A DNA stretch of 64,000 bases, taken from Acidimicrobiia bacterium (lineage in GTDB: Bacteria; Acidobacteriota; Terriglobia; Bryobacterales; Bryobacteraceae). The notes under the pieces were generated by a model. It was not told the DNA's origin, made no database searches, and saw only the letters and a program-made list of their open reading frames with translations. The stretch covers positions 1-64,000 of the forward strand of contig VFZE01000006.1 in assembly GCA_016871315.1 (NCBI GenBank), read 5' to 3'. Every line of letters starts with the position of its first letter. The first letter of the stretch is position 1. This document shows positions 1-7,595 of this stretch, piece by piece. The translations under genes were made by a program, and so were the position numbers.

Positions 1-1
1 T

Positions 2-418
2 ATCGCCCAGTCCCAGTGGAAACTCATGCGCATCGCAAAAATGGAAACGCGCCTCTTCCTGCCCAGCAAAGACTTGGTCGCCCTCCTCCCGCCCGGCACC
101 GATCCCATCAACATCTCTGCCCACATCTTCTATCAGGACGCCGACGCCGCACAGTCCATCCTCAAACTCTCCCGTTACGAGTCGGCCGCCCGCCGCGCCT
201 ACAACCAGTCCCTGAAACAGCTCTTGCAGCTCCAGGCCCTGCGCCGCAAGCTCGCCCAAACTCCCGCTCCTCAACCGGATACGCGGAATTGCAAAACAAA
301 CCCAATTCCGCCCCCCGAAAGCCCGGAAATCCAGGAATCACTCACCGAATTCCTCCCCCACGGCACGCTCCCGTGGCCCGAAAAGCTCTTCCCAGCCCAA
401 AACCCGCTCCGAAGCTGA
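2..418 (+). CDS. Hypothetical protein, C-terminal part (cut by window start)
   Basis: The reading frame is already open at base 2, so the gene starts outside the window and only about 138 residues are visible. The visible part begins IAQSQWKLMRIAKMET and contains a helical stretch with regularly spaced Arg and Leu (RYESAARRAYNQSLKQL), followed by a low-complexity tail rich in Pro and Asn. The pattern (a short 'W-x-L-x-R-I/V-x-x-M-E-T' segment and then an 'RYE-x-x-x-R-R' helix) resembles a family of small uncharacterised acidobacterial proteins that I remember as common in Solibacter-like genomes. No enzymatic motif is visible and I cannot assign a function. An internal ATG at 26 could be chosen as a start, but the upstream residues fit the family, so I treat the gene as 5'-truncated by the window edge. 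Confidence 0.6.
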   Translation: MAQSQWKLMRIAKMETRLFLPSKDLVALLPPGTDPINISAHIFYQDADAAQSILKLSRYESAARRAYNQSLKQLLQLQALRRKLAQTPAPQPDTRNCKTNPIPPPESPEIQESLTEFLPHGTLPWPEKLFPAQNPLRS

Positions 419-461
419 CTTTTCACGAACGAACCCGGCACTCTCTACCCCCGACGTGTAT

Positions 462-714
462 CTACTGACGCGGCAGGCTCCGCTTCCTCGTCTCCAGCTC
501 CACTTCTTCTGCATCCTCGAGCGCCGCAAAAAAGTCGAACCCGGTCAGCTCCTCCACTTCCCGTACCGTTACCGTGTACTTTGCGGTTCGCATCAAAGCA
601 GATCACAAAGTACTCGTGATCCCACTCCTGCCCCGGACACGCCGGCATCCCAAACCGCCCTGTCTGCGCCACGGCCGGCAGCAGCAGGATCGAGAATACG
701 GTAACCAGTCTCAC
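462..714 (-). pseudogene. NUC1-type DNA/RNA endonuclease relic with internal deletion
   Basis: The ATG at 714 opens a signal peptide (MRLVTVFSILLLPAVAQT) followed by a segment (WDHEYFVICFDANRKV) like the beginning of the secreted DNA/RNA non-specific endonuclease (NUC1) domain. After about 44 codons the +1 frame continues with TVREVEELTGFDFFAALED, which resembles the very end of NUC1 proteins, and stops at TAG 464-462. The middle of the domain, including the catalytic DRGH-type region, is absent. The original gene would have been about 240-260 codons; about 82 remain. Read in one frame from 714, the ORF ends at 445 in meaningless sequence. What is seen is the order head then tail in two frames; that this arose by an internal deletion is my inference. 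A 12-bp inverted repeat lies just upstream (735-762). Confidence 0.7.
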
Positions 715-734
715 ACTCTCTGTATCGGATGAAT

Positions 735-762
735 TAAAACATTTCTTTATAGAAATGTTTTA
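735..762. repeat. AT-rich perfect inverted repeat (12-bp arms, 4-nt loop)
   Basis: Arms taaaacatttct (735-746) and agaaatgtttta (751-762) are exact reverse complements around the loop ttat. The element is strikingly AT-rich in a GC-rich region. It lies between the end of ribF and the start of the NUC1 relic, both on the minus strand. It could be an operator of the lost endonuclease gene or part of a weak terminator for ribF. The symmetry favours a dimeric repressor site, but nothing here identifies the regulator. Confidence 0.6.
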
Positions 763-802
763 TTAAGTCCGCACCGTTGCTGTATCGCTTTACCCCTCGT
801 TT

Positions 803-1765
803 CTATTCCCCGCCCCTACCCGTCCACCGCTTCAGCCGCCGCTGGTACGTCTGTGACCTTCCCACGTCCCGCAGGATCTGCCCCTTCAGCGCCTGCGCAT
901 CGGGGAACTTCCGCTCCGCCCGCAGCCGGTGCAGGAACTCCACCCGGATCCGCTCCGGCGATGGCTCCTCGAACCCCTCCAATAGGAACGTCTCGATGTT
1001 GATCTGCTCATCCCCGCCGAACGTCGGCCGGAACCCCACGTTCGTCACCGACTTCCAATTCCGCCCCCTCGCCGCATCATGCGTCCGCGTCACGTAAACC
1101 CCGCGCGCCGGCAGCACCTCCGCCGCCGGATTCAGATTCAGCGTCGGCACCGTCTGCTTGGACCCCACTCCGTGCCCTCCCACCACCGGCCCCTCCACAG
1201 AGTAGTGACGGCCCAGGAACCGCGCCGCCAGCGCCATTTGTCCCGCCTGCACCAGCCGCCGCACTTCGGTGCTCGATACCATCCGCCCCCGCAGCGTCAC
1301 CGGGCCCGCGATCTCCACCTCAAAGCCGTGCTTCGAGCCCAGCTGCCGCAGCAACGCCGTGTCCCCCGCCTGCCGGTTCCCGAACCGGAAGTTCTCACCC
1401 ACCAGCACGCCCTTGGCTCCCGCCCCTTCTACGAGCACACGCTCCACGAACTCCCCCGGCGATTGCAGCGAGAACTCGCGGTCGAACTCCAGAACCAGCG
1501 CCTGCTCAATCCCGTGCCCGGCCATCCGTTCCATCCGCTGCCCGATCGTCGAGATCAGCTTCGGCGCGCGGTCCGGCGCCACCACGCACGCCGGGTGCGG
1601 ATCAAACGTGATGATCGATGCCTTCACCTTCAACCGCCGGCTCATCTCCACCAGCCGCTTCAGCAGGTGCTGATGTCCCAGGTGAACTCCGTCGAAGTTC
1701 CCCATCGTCACCGCGCTCGGGCCAAACGCGCCCGCCGCTTCCCGCAGCCCACGGTACACACGCAT
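803..1765 (-). CDS. ribF: Bifunctional riboflavin kinase/FAD synthetase
   Basis: The enzyme phosphorylates riboflavin to FMN and adenylylates FMN to FAD in the cytoplasm. The 320-residue length is usual for bacterial RibF. The N-terminal nucleotidyltransferase half shows GNFDGVHLGH, TFDPHP and GENFRFG, and ends in the SSTEVRR turn. The C-terminal riboflavin kinase half shows GVGSKQTVPTLNL, NVGFRPTF and VEFLHRLRAERKF. The kinase motif has SKQ-x-V where many family members have GR-x-LG-x-P, a modest deviation. I chose ATG at 1765 because the frame upstream of it is the shadow of the neighbouring gene and this start lies one base after that gene's stop codon (1769-1767), indicating translational coupling. 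It is the third gene of the run DUF1844, MBL hydrolase, ribF. Confidence 0.95.
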   Translation of the reverse strand: MRVYRGLREAAGAFGPSAVTMGNFDGVHLGHQHLLKRLVEMSRRLKVKASIITFDPHPACVVAPDRAPKLISTIGQRMERMAGHGIEQALVLEFDREFSLQSPGEFVERVLVEGAGAKGVLVGENFRFGNRQAGDTALLRQLGSKHGFEVEIAGPVTLRGRMVSSTEVRRLVQAGQMALAARFLGRHYSVEGPVVGGHGVGSKQTVPTLNLNPAAEVLPARGVYVTRTHDAARGRNWKSVTNVGFRPTFGGDEQINIETFLLEGFEEPSPERIRVEFLHRLRAERKFPDAQALKGQILRDVGRSQTYQRRLKRWTGRGGE

Positions 1766-1766
1766 C

Positions 1767-2546
1767 TCAGCCGTCCACCGTGATTTCCAGACCGTCGTAG
1801 GCCAGCCGCACATGCTCCGGCAGCCGGTTCTCGGTCTCCTCGTGCGCCAGGTCGTGACAGACGTGTGTGAAGTAGGCGCGCCGCGGCCCCAGCCGCTCCA
1901 CATGCTTCAAGCTCCGCTCCACCGTCGAGTGCGTCGGATGCGGCTTGTGCCTCAGCGCGTCCAGAAACAGCACATCCAACCCCTCCAGCATCCCCATCGA
2001 TTGCTCCGGAATCTCGCTATGGTCGGTCAAGTACGCGAAGCCTGGAAACCGGAACCCGTAGATCTCATCCCGCCCATGCAGCAGCGGCACCGGATGCACC
2101 TCCGTCCCGAATAGCTCAAACGGTCCCGAGTTCAAAACCTTCGGTTGCAGCCGCGGTATGTTCGTCTGCCCAGTGCTCTCCGAGAACGCGTAGCGGAAGC
2201 AGGTGAGTACCGCCTCCACCGTCCGCTCCGATCCGTAGATCGGTATCGGCTCCTTCTGCCGGAAGTTGAACGGCCGAACGTCGTCCAGCCCCATGATGTG
2301 ATCGGCGTGCCAGTGCGTGAACAGAATCGCGTCCACCCTCTCGATCCGCGCCCGCAGCGCCTGCTGCCGGAAGTCCGGCGTCGTGTCGATCAGTATGCTC
2401 TTGCCGCCATACCTCACCAGCACCGACGGCCGCAGCCGGTTGTCCCGCGGATCCGTCGACGTACAGACCTTGCAGTGGCACCCGATCGTCGGCACCCCGA
2501 CACTGGTGCCGGAGCCGAGCACGGTGATCTGCAAGCTCTCCGCCAT
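1767..2546 (-). CDS. PhnP-like MBL-fold metal-dependent hydrolase
   Basis: A 259-residue cytoplasmic metallo-beta-lactamase-fold protein. The N-terminus (LGSGTSVGVPTIGCHCKVC) carries the glycine-rich start and the Cys-rich segment typical of PhnP-like phosphodiesterases, and HWHADH (about residues 98-103) is the dinuclear metal-binding signature. Later ligands are plausible at DHSE and HVCHDLAH. PhnP hydrolyses phosphoribosyl cyclic phosphate in phosphonate breakdown, but no phn genes are nearby. A general cyclic-phosphate or other phosphodiesterase role is therefore all that can be supported. The start codon directly abuts the stop of the DUF1844 gene (stop 2549-2547, ATG 2546), and the gene is followed after one base by ribF. 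Confidence 0.85.
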   Translation of the reverse strand: MAESLQITVLGSGTSVGVPTIGCHCKVCTSTDPRDNRLRPSVLVRYGGKSILIDTTPDFRQQALRARIERVDAILFTHWHADHIMGLDDVRPFNFRQKEPIPIYGSERTVEAVLTCFRYAFSESTGQTNIPRLQPKVLNSGPFELFGTEVHPVPLLHGRDEIYGFRFPGFAYLTDHSEIPEQSMGMLEGLDVLFLDALRHKPHPTHSTVERSLKHVERLGPRRAYFTHVCHDLAHEETENRLPEHVRLAYDGLEITVDG

Positions 2547-2831
2547 TCAGGACTGCTTGTCCGATACCTGCACAAACCGGAACCGCAGCTCCGTTACCGA
2601 GTTCTCCAGGTGCCGCTGCTCTTCCAGCGACAGGTTCCCCTTCGTCTTCTCCGCCAGCATCGCCAGCATGTCGATCGAGTGGCGCGCCAGCGGAAGATTG
2701 GCCTCGGGCTCCTTGCCGTCTTCCTCCGCCGGATACATGCCCAGGTGAAACTCCGCCTGCGCCCGCAAACTCGCTACCAGCAGGCCGAAACTCGCCGGAG
2801 GAAGGGGAAAATCCTGCTCATTCTCGCTCAT
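2547..2831 (-). CDS. DUF1844 family small protein
   Basis: A 94-residue protein with an acidic start, a core around FGLLVASLRAQAEFHLGMYP and a helical second half (HSIDMLAMLAEKTKGNLS), matching the layout of DUF1844 proteins found in Acidobacteria and Deltaproteobacteria. Function is unknown. It heads the run DUF1844, MBL hydrolase, ribF and is divergent from truB across 57 bases. On the minus strand a TACAAT hexamer (2846-2841) lies only nine bases before the ATG, so the mRNA may be nearly leaderless. No recognisable -35 accompanies it. Confidence 0.8.
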   Translation of the reverse strand: MSENEQDFPLPPASFGLLVASLRAQAEFHLGMYPAEEDGKEPEANLPLARHSIDMLAMLAEKTKGNLSLEEQRHLENSVTELRFRFVQVSDKQS

Positions 2832-2888
2832 CGATCCACCATTGTAACTCGCCGGGCGCGGCGCCTTCGAATGCTACAGTGAAGGTTC

Positions 2889-3770
2889 ATGGACGGTGTT
2901 TTCGTTATCGACAAGCCCTCTGGCTGGACCTCCCACGACGTCGTCGGCAAGATGCGCCGCATCGCCAACACCCGCCGCGTCGGCCACCTCGGCACGCTCG
3001 ATCCGATGGCCACCGGCGTGCTCCCCTTGGTCGTCAACCGCGCCACCCGCCTCAGCCAGTTCTACGCCAAAAGCGAGAAGGTCTACGACGCCGTCATCCG
3101 CTTCGGCGCTCAGACCGACACCTACGACATCCAGGGCAAGATGCTCGGCGAAGAGGTCCCTTACACCGTGACGCCGGAGCAGATGGAGCACATGATGGCG
3201 CCCCTGCGCGGCAAGATCCAGCAGAAGCCGCCGCCCATCTCCGCCAAGAAGATCGGCGGCACGCCCGCCTATAAGCTCGCCCGTAAGAACATTCCGGTCG
3301 ACCTCGCGCCCGTCGAGGTCACCATCCATTCCATGGAACTGATCGGCTGCGACGGTCCGGAGGCGCGCATCAAAGTCCATTGCTCCGCCGGCACCTACCT
3401 CCGCAGCATCGCCCATGAACTCGGCCTCGCCGCCGGCTGTGGCGCTTATCTGAAATCGCTCGTCCGCCTCGTCTCGGGCGACTTCACGATCGACCAGGCC
3501 CACACGATCGAGGCCCTTGCCAAGCTCGCCGCGGAAGGACGCCTTGAGGAAGCCATAGTTCCCGCCGCGCGCCTGCTTCCCGAGTTTCCCGCCGAGGTCG
3601 TCGATGAGATCACCGCCGGCCAGATCCGCCAGGGCCGCGACTTCCGCACCAGCCCCTTCCGCGTACGCAAGGACGCGCGCTACGTTAAGGCTCTGACACA
3701 GGATGGCGCTCTGCTCGCTATTGGCGAAGCCAAGCTCCCCAACGTCTACCACCCGATCATGGTGCTGTAG
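2889..3770 (+). CDS. truB: tRNA pseudouridine(55) synthase
   Basis: The enzyme isomerises U55 of the T-loop of tRNAs to pseudouridine. Its 293 residues match TruB length. The protein opens with the family start GVFVIDKPSGWTSHDVV, then GHLGTLDPMATGVL with the catalytic Asp in GTLDP, then TDTYD and the later CSAGTYLRSIAHELG segment. A C-terminal PUA-like extension is present. The gene uses C-ending codons and sits on the C-rich plus strand of the left segment. A TACAGT hexamer at 2875-2880, eight bases before ATG, may be a -10 element. The 3' end overlaps the minus-strand phosphatase relic by 14 bases. Confidence 0.96.
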   Translation: MDGVFVIDKPSGWTSHDVVGKMRRIANTRRVGHLGTLDPMATGVLPLVVNRATRLSQFYAKSEKVYDAVIRFGAQTDTYDIQGKMLGEEVPYTVTPEQMEHMMAPLRGKIQQKPPPISAKKIGGTPAYKLARKNIPVDLAPVEVTIHSMELIGCDGPEARIKVHCSAGTYLRSIAHELGLAAGCGAYLKSLVRLVSGDFTIDQAHTIEALAKLAAEGRLEEAIVPAARLLPEFPAEVVDEITAGQIRQGRDFRTSPFRVRKDARYVKALTQDGALLAIGEAKLPNVYHPIMVL

Positions 3771-3850
3771 TCTTCATCACCAGCAACGTCACATCCTCGG
3801 CCAGCCAGCAGCAGCGCCGGGCAGTGGCCCGCATTCACCGCCTTCAGCTT
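3757..3850 (-). pseudogene. RsbU/SpoIIE-type protein phosphatase relic
   Basis: On the minus strand from 3850 one frame reads KLKAVNAGHCPALLL, which resembles the VNAGHxPxLL metal-site motif of PP2C-like SpoIIE/RsbU phosphatases. Within a few codons the +1 frame reads LAEDVTLLVMKTTAP and stops at 3759-3757, resembling the DDVTLLVxK end of the same domain. About 80-100 residues that normally separate the two motifs are missing. The order and orientation are right for one decayed gene whose middle was deleted. I cannot identify its N-terminal part in the sequence up to 3962. The motifs are short, so chance similarity is not excluded. Confidence 0.42.
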
Positions 3851-3962
3851 CTTCCGCGCATGCAGGCGGTGAGCTGCCAGCGTAGCTGGCCCCAGATGCG
3901 CCGGATGAAGGAAGTTTCCGCCATCGGACTCCCTATCGTACGTGGGAAGATAGAAGCACGGG

Positions 3963-5507
3963 ATGCGGAATCTGCTCGCCTTCGCGGTTCTCCTGTCGGC
4001 GGTCCCTGCCGCCGCGGCCCGTTTCCAGATCATCAACCACTACGGCGATGTCGCCATCCAAGTGACCGGCGGCGATCATATGTTGATCGGCAAAAGCAGC
4101 CCGGTAAGGCCGATTCAAACGGAAGATGTCGTGCTTCGCGAGCAGGGCGGAGTGACGGTAGTGGAGGCCAAACCCGCCGATGGCGCGGTGGTGCATCTCA
4201 AGGTGAACCTCCCGTTCCATTCCGACGTCTATGTAAGAACCACGAGCGGCTCCGTTGCCCTGAGCGGACTGTTGCGGCGCGCGGTCGTGAAGACCGATAC
4301 CGGCGCGGTGGCTTTGGAGGCGCCGTGGTCGATGACGCGGCTCCGAGTGCAGTCGCAGCAGGAACCCGGCAAGACGAGGCTGCCTGCCGGCTTTCGCTTC
4401 TCCCGCTCCAAAGAGAGGGATGGCTGGCGTCTGCGCGACCGCATAGATGAGGACCGCGTCTACTATGGCGCGATCGTGGTGGAGGCCGAAGCGCCGCAAG
4501 CGCTCGAACTCGCCGACCTGCCGCCGCCTCCCGATGCACCGGTCAAGATGCCGTGGCAGGCTCCGCTCGTGTTGGAGCAGTTGCGGGGCAGACCGCCTGC
4601 TCCACGTGCCGAGGCGCCTCGTCCCGGCCGCGAAACCGATACCGGTTCCGACGGCATTGTCTTCTCCACCGAGGTGCGCGTGGTCAACCTGACCGTGGCG
4701 GTGAACGATGCCGAAGGCCGCCCGGTGCTCGATCTCGAGCGCGGCGATTTCCTGGTGCTGGAGGACGGCGTGCCGCAGCAGGTCAGCGCCGCCGGTTCCC
4801 ACGATGTCCCCTTCAACCTCGCATTGCTCATGGACCTAAGCGGCAGCACGCAGCGTGACCGAGACGCCATGAAGGAGGCCGCGCGCAGGTTCATCGGGAT
4901 CACACGGCCTCAGGACAAGGTGGCCTTGTACGCACTGGCGAGCGACTGGTTCCAGGTGGTGGAGCGTCTGGCGGCGGACCGCCAGAAGCTCCTCAAGATC
5001 ATCAATGGCATCCCGCCTCTATCGGGCGGTTCGCCGATTTACGACACCATCGTGCTCAGTTACGCCGAGGAGTTCTGGGCTCGCCCATCGGAGCGCAACG
5101 CTCTCATCGTCATCAGCGACGGCATCGATAACCAGATTCAAGGACTAAGAACTCCCTCCGAGACTTCCTTTAAAAAGCTCCGGCAGGCCGCCGAAGGTTT
5201 CCATGCGCTGATTTACCCGATCTTTCTTGATCCCTTCGACAAGCTGCCGCCGCCCGGTTGGTCCAGGAAGGCGAAAACGCAAATGGAGGAGCTGGCCGCG
5301 GCCACCGGCGGCCGCCTGTTTGCCGCGCATTCCCTCCAAGACCTGGAGCCGGTCTATGCGCAAGTGGCCGAGGAGTTGCGCAGCGTCTATAGCGTCGCTT
5401 ACTCTCCGAACAACCAGGACTTCAACGGAGCCTGGCGGCGTATCGAGGTCCGTGTGAACCGGCCTGGAGTGAAGGTGCGAACGCGCCAAGGTTACTTCGC
5501 ACACTAG
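3963..5507 (+). CDS. VWFA-domain protein of the acidobacterial TIGR03436 type
   Basis: A 514-residue exported protein with signal peptide MRNLLAFAVLLSAVPAAAA. Residues about 25-220 form a region of unclear fold. Around residue 240 begins VNLTVAVNDAEGRPVLDLER, an Ig-like lead-in typical of TIGR03436 proteins, followed by a von Willebrand A domain. The MIDAS metal site is visible as DLSGST (Asp about residue 291), with TRPQDKVAL and IVISDGIDN later. The C-terminus (GAWRRIEVRVNRPGVKVRTR) is the usual family ending. These proteins are numerous in Solibacter-like genomes and their ligands are unknown; adhesion or cell-surface binding is the usual guess. It is the last gene before the composition switch at about 5.51 kb. 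Confidence 0.9.
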   Translation: MRNLLAFAVLLSAVPAAAARFQIINHYGDVAIQVTGGDHMLIGKSSPVRPIQTEDVVLREQGGVTVVEAKPADGAVVHLKVNLPFHSDVYVRTTSGSVALSGLLRRAVVKTDTGAVALEAPWSMTRLRVQSQQEPGKTRLPAGFRFSRSKERDGWRLRDRIDEDRVYYGAIVVEAEAPQALELADLPPPPDAPVKMPWQAPLVLEQLRGRPPAPRAEAPRPGRETDTGSDGIVFSTEVRVVNLTVAVNDAEGRPVLDLERGDFLVLEDGVPQQVSAAGSHDVPFNLALLMDLSGSTQRDRDAMKEAARRFIGITRPQDKVALYALASDWFQVVERLAADRQKLLKIINGIPPLSGGSPIYDTIVLSYAEEFWARPSERNALIVISDGIDNQIQGLRTPSETSFKKLRQAAEGFHALIYPIFLDPFDKLPPPGWSRKAKTQMEELAAATGGRLFAAHSLQDLEPVYAQVAEELRSVYSVAYSPNNQDFNGAWRRIEVRVNRPGVKVRTRQGYFAH

Positions 5508-5516
5508 CCGGAGCCA

Positions 5517-6260
5517 GTGGTATCCTGCGAGACTGTGCCGCAGTTAACCGTATTGCAGTGGGTGTTGGCCGTGGTGTGCGCGTTCTCGGTGGGAGTAGCC
5601 AAGACCGGGATGCCGGGGCTGGGGATTTTCGTGGTTCCGACGATGGTGTTGATCGTGGGAGACGCGCGCCAGTCGGCCGGCTGGCTGCTGCCGGTTATGT
5701 GCACCGCGGACGTGGTTGCGATCTACTTCTGGAGACGTCATGCGGCGGCGGGGCGGCTGTTTTCCCTGACGCCATGGGTGGTGGTGGGCATGGTGATGGG
5801 AGCATTCGCGCTGAGCTGGGAGGACCGCGTCTTGCGGCCCGTTGTGGGTGCGATCGTGCTGGTGATGCTGGCGATCTTTCTCTACCGGAGGTTCCGGCCG
5901 TCGCTGTCGCCTTCCTCGGGCGCGTTGCCTTATGGGGTGATGGCGGGCTTTGCGACAACTGTGGCGAACGCAGCCGGTCCGGTGATGAACCTGTACCTGC
6001 TGAGCAAGCGGCTTCCGAAGGAGGAGTTCATCGCAACGGGCGCATGGTTTTTCTTCATCATCAATCTGACGAAGGTTCCGATTTACTTATGGCACGGGCT
6101 GATCACGCCCGTGTCGCTGCGATTTGACGCGGCCATGGCGCCGGCGGTGCTGGCCGGGGCGATCATGGGGCGATGGCTGGTGGAACATATCCCGCTACGG
6201 GTGTTTGAAGGGGCCGTCGTTGCGCTGACGGCGATCTCGACTTTGATGCTGTTCCGATAG
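5517..6260 (+). CDS. TauE/SafE-family membrane permease
   Basis: A 247-residue integral membrane protein with about eight hydrophobic segments, for example LAVVCAFSVGVAKTGMPGL near the N-terminus and GVMAGFATTVANAAGPVMNL in the middle. The two related glycine-rich repeats (GVAKTGMPG and GFATTVANAAGP) are the hallmark of the TauE/SafE sulfite/sulfoacetate exporter family. The substrate is not predictable. The start is GTG at 5517, nine bases after the VWFA stop; a second GTG at 5535 is possible. Despite the close spacing, base composition changes sharply between the two genes. Confidence 0.85.
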   Translation: MVSCETVPQLTVLQWVLAVVCAFSVGVAKTGMPGLGIFVVPTMVLIVGDARQSAGWLLPVMCTADVVAIYFWRRHAAAGRLFSLTPWVVVGMVMGAFALSWEDRVLRPVVGAIVLVMLAIFLYRRFRPSLSPSSGALPYGVMAGFATTVANAAGPVMNLYLLSKRLPKEEFIATGAWFFFIINLTKVPIYLWHGLITPVSLRFDAAMAPAVLAGAIMGRWLVEHIPLRVFEGAVVALTAISTLMLFR

Positions 6261-6268
6261 GAGGGGAC

Positions 6269-6436
6269 ATGGATCGAAGAGATTGGATGCCGCAGGTGCC
6301 GTGCGGGTTCCTGAAGGGAATGGCGGTGGGCTTAAGTTTTCTCGGCCGGCTATATGATGAGGGCGCTCCACTGCGGGTGGCGCTGGCCTATGAGCAAGCG
6401 ACGGATTGGCACAAGAAACACCCGCCGCTCAGTTGA
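6269..6436 (+). pseudogene. Amidase C-terminal tail relic
   Basis: A 55-codon frame from ATG 6269 to TGA 6434-6436, preceded by a purine run gaggggac. The residues VPCGFLKGMAVGLSFLGRLY, then LAYEQATDWH and HPPL, resemble the extreme C-terminus of amidase-signature enzymes (typically VPCG-x-x-x-GLPVGL-x-x-x-G ... A-x-A-x-EQAT-x-x-x-x-x-PP). The Ser-cisSer-Lys catalytic core and more than 400 upstream residues are absent, so the fragment cannot be an enzyme. Its 3' end overlaps the end of the convergent lactonase gene by eight bases. Whether it is still translated is unknown. Confidence 0.7.
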
Positions 6437-7562
6437 GCGGGAGGTACTTGATGCAGACGGGCGCGCCGATTTCGATGTTCTGACCGGTGGGGGTGAGCCG
6501 GCCGGTGGCGGCGTCGATTTTGAAGACAACCATGTTGTCGGTGTTCTGATTGCCGGCGATGAGGAAAGAGCCGCTCGGGTCCATGTTGAAGTTGCGCGGG
6601 ATCTCGCCTTGCGTCGAGGCATGCTGCACCGGGGTGAGTGTGCCCTTGGCGGAATCGATCGCAAAGACGGCGATCGAGTTGTGGCCGCGGTTGGAGCCGT
6701 AAAGGAACTTGCCGGAAGGATGGACGAGCACCTCGGCGGTGGAGTTGTTGGCGGTGAAATCGGCGGGCAGCGAGGTGATGGTCTGCAATTCCGCGAACGA
6801 GCCGGCCTTGGCGTTGTAGGAGAAGGCGGTGACCGTGGATTGCATTTCATTGATCACGTAGGCGAATCGCCCGCCGGGGTGGAAGGAGAAGTGGCGCGGG
6901 CCGGCGCCGGGCTTTACCTTGGCGTAGGGCGGATCGTTGGGTGCGAGCGTGCCTTTGGCGGGATCGAATTTGTAGACGAGGATCTGGTCAAGGCCGAGAT
7001 CGGCGACGACAGCGAAGCGGTTGTCGGCGGATAGATTGACCGAGTGGGCGTGCGGTCCCTGCTGGCGTTTGGGATCCACGCTGGAGCCGGCGTGCTGCAT
7101 AACCGAGGAATGCTCCTTGAGGCTTCCGTCGTTGTTGATGGGAAGCACGGCGGCGCTGCCGCTGCCGTAGTTGGCGGCCAGCAGGTTCTTGCCGGTCTTG
7201 TCGACGTTGAGATGGCAGGGGCCTGTTCCGCCGGAGCCAACCGTATTCAGCAACGTGAGTTTGCCGGTGGACTTGTCAATGGAGTAGGCGTTGATGGCTC
7301 CGGACTTCTGCTCGCTCACCGAGTAAAGAAAGCGCTGGTTGGGATGGATGGCAAGGAAGGAGGGGTTGGCGGTTTCCGCCGCCAGACCGAGCGGGGTGAG
7401 CTTGCCGGCGGAGTCCATGCGGAAGGCGTAGATGCCTTGGCTCTTGCCGCGCGTGTAGGTGCCGACGTAGACGAGGTAATCTTTGGCGGGAAGAGAGGAG
7501 GCGAGGAAGGCGAGGGCGAGCGCGGAGGCGGCCAGGTTGCGGAGTGATCTCATACGTATCAT
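6429..7562 (-). CDS. Lactonase-family (YbhE/Pgl-type) seven-bladed beta-propeller protein, exported
   Basis: A 377-residue protein with an N-terminal signal peptide (AASALALAFLASSLPAKD). The mature part begins YLVYVGTYTRGKSQGIYAF, the standard start of the lactonase family PF10282, and continues with propeller repeats such as NPSFLAIHPNQRFLYSV, GPCHLNVDKTGKNLLAANY, GPRHFSFHPGGRFAYVINE and PRNFNMDPSGSFLIAGNQN. E. coli Pgl hydrolyses 6-phosphogluconolactone in the cytoplasm, whereas this one is exported and probably acts on another lactone or is a structural relative. Two ATGs (7562 and 7553) are possible starts and neither has a clear ribosome site. It lies 33 bases after the last gene of the minus-strand operon at 15996-7596 and may be co-transcribed. 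Confidence 0.88.
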   Translation of the reverse strand: MIRMRSLRNLAASALALAFLASSLPAKDYLVYVGTYTRGKSQGIYAFRMDSAGKLTPLGLAAETANPSFLAIHPNQRFLYSVSEQKSGAINAYSIDKSTGKLTLLNTVGSGGTGPCHLNVDKTGKNLLAANYGSGSAAVLPINNDGSLKEHSSVMQHAGSSVDPKRQQGPHAHSVNLSADNRFAVVADLGLDQILVYKFDPAKGTLAPNDPPYAKVKPGAGPRHFSFHPGGRFAYVINEMQSTVTAFSYNAKAGSFAELQTITSLPADFTANNSTAEVLVHPSGKFLYGSNRGHNSIAVFAIDSAKGTLTPVQHASTQGEIPRNFNMDPSGSFLIAGNQNTDNMVVFKIDAATGRLTPTGQNIEIGAPVCIKYLPLN

Positions 7563-7595
7563 CTAATCGCAGGTTGTGAGGCTCACGCAAGCGGA

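Noticed and set aside
5508-5516. Replication origin at the skew switch
   Set aside because: No dnaA, dnaN, gyrB, parAB or cluster of TTATCCACA-like boxes is visible. I keep only the composition switch as a finding.
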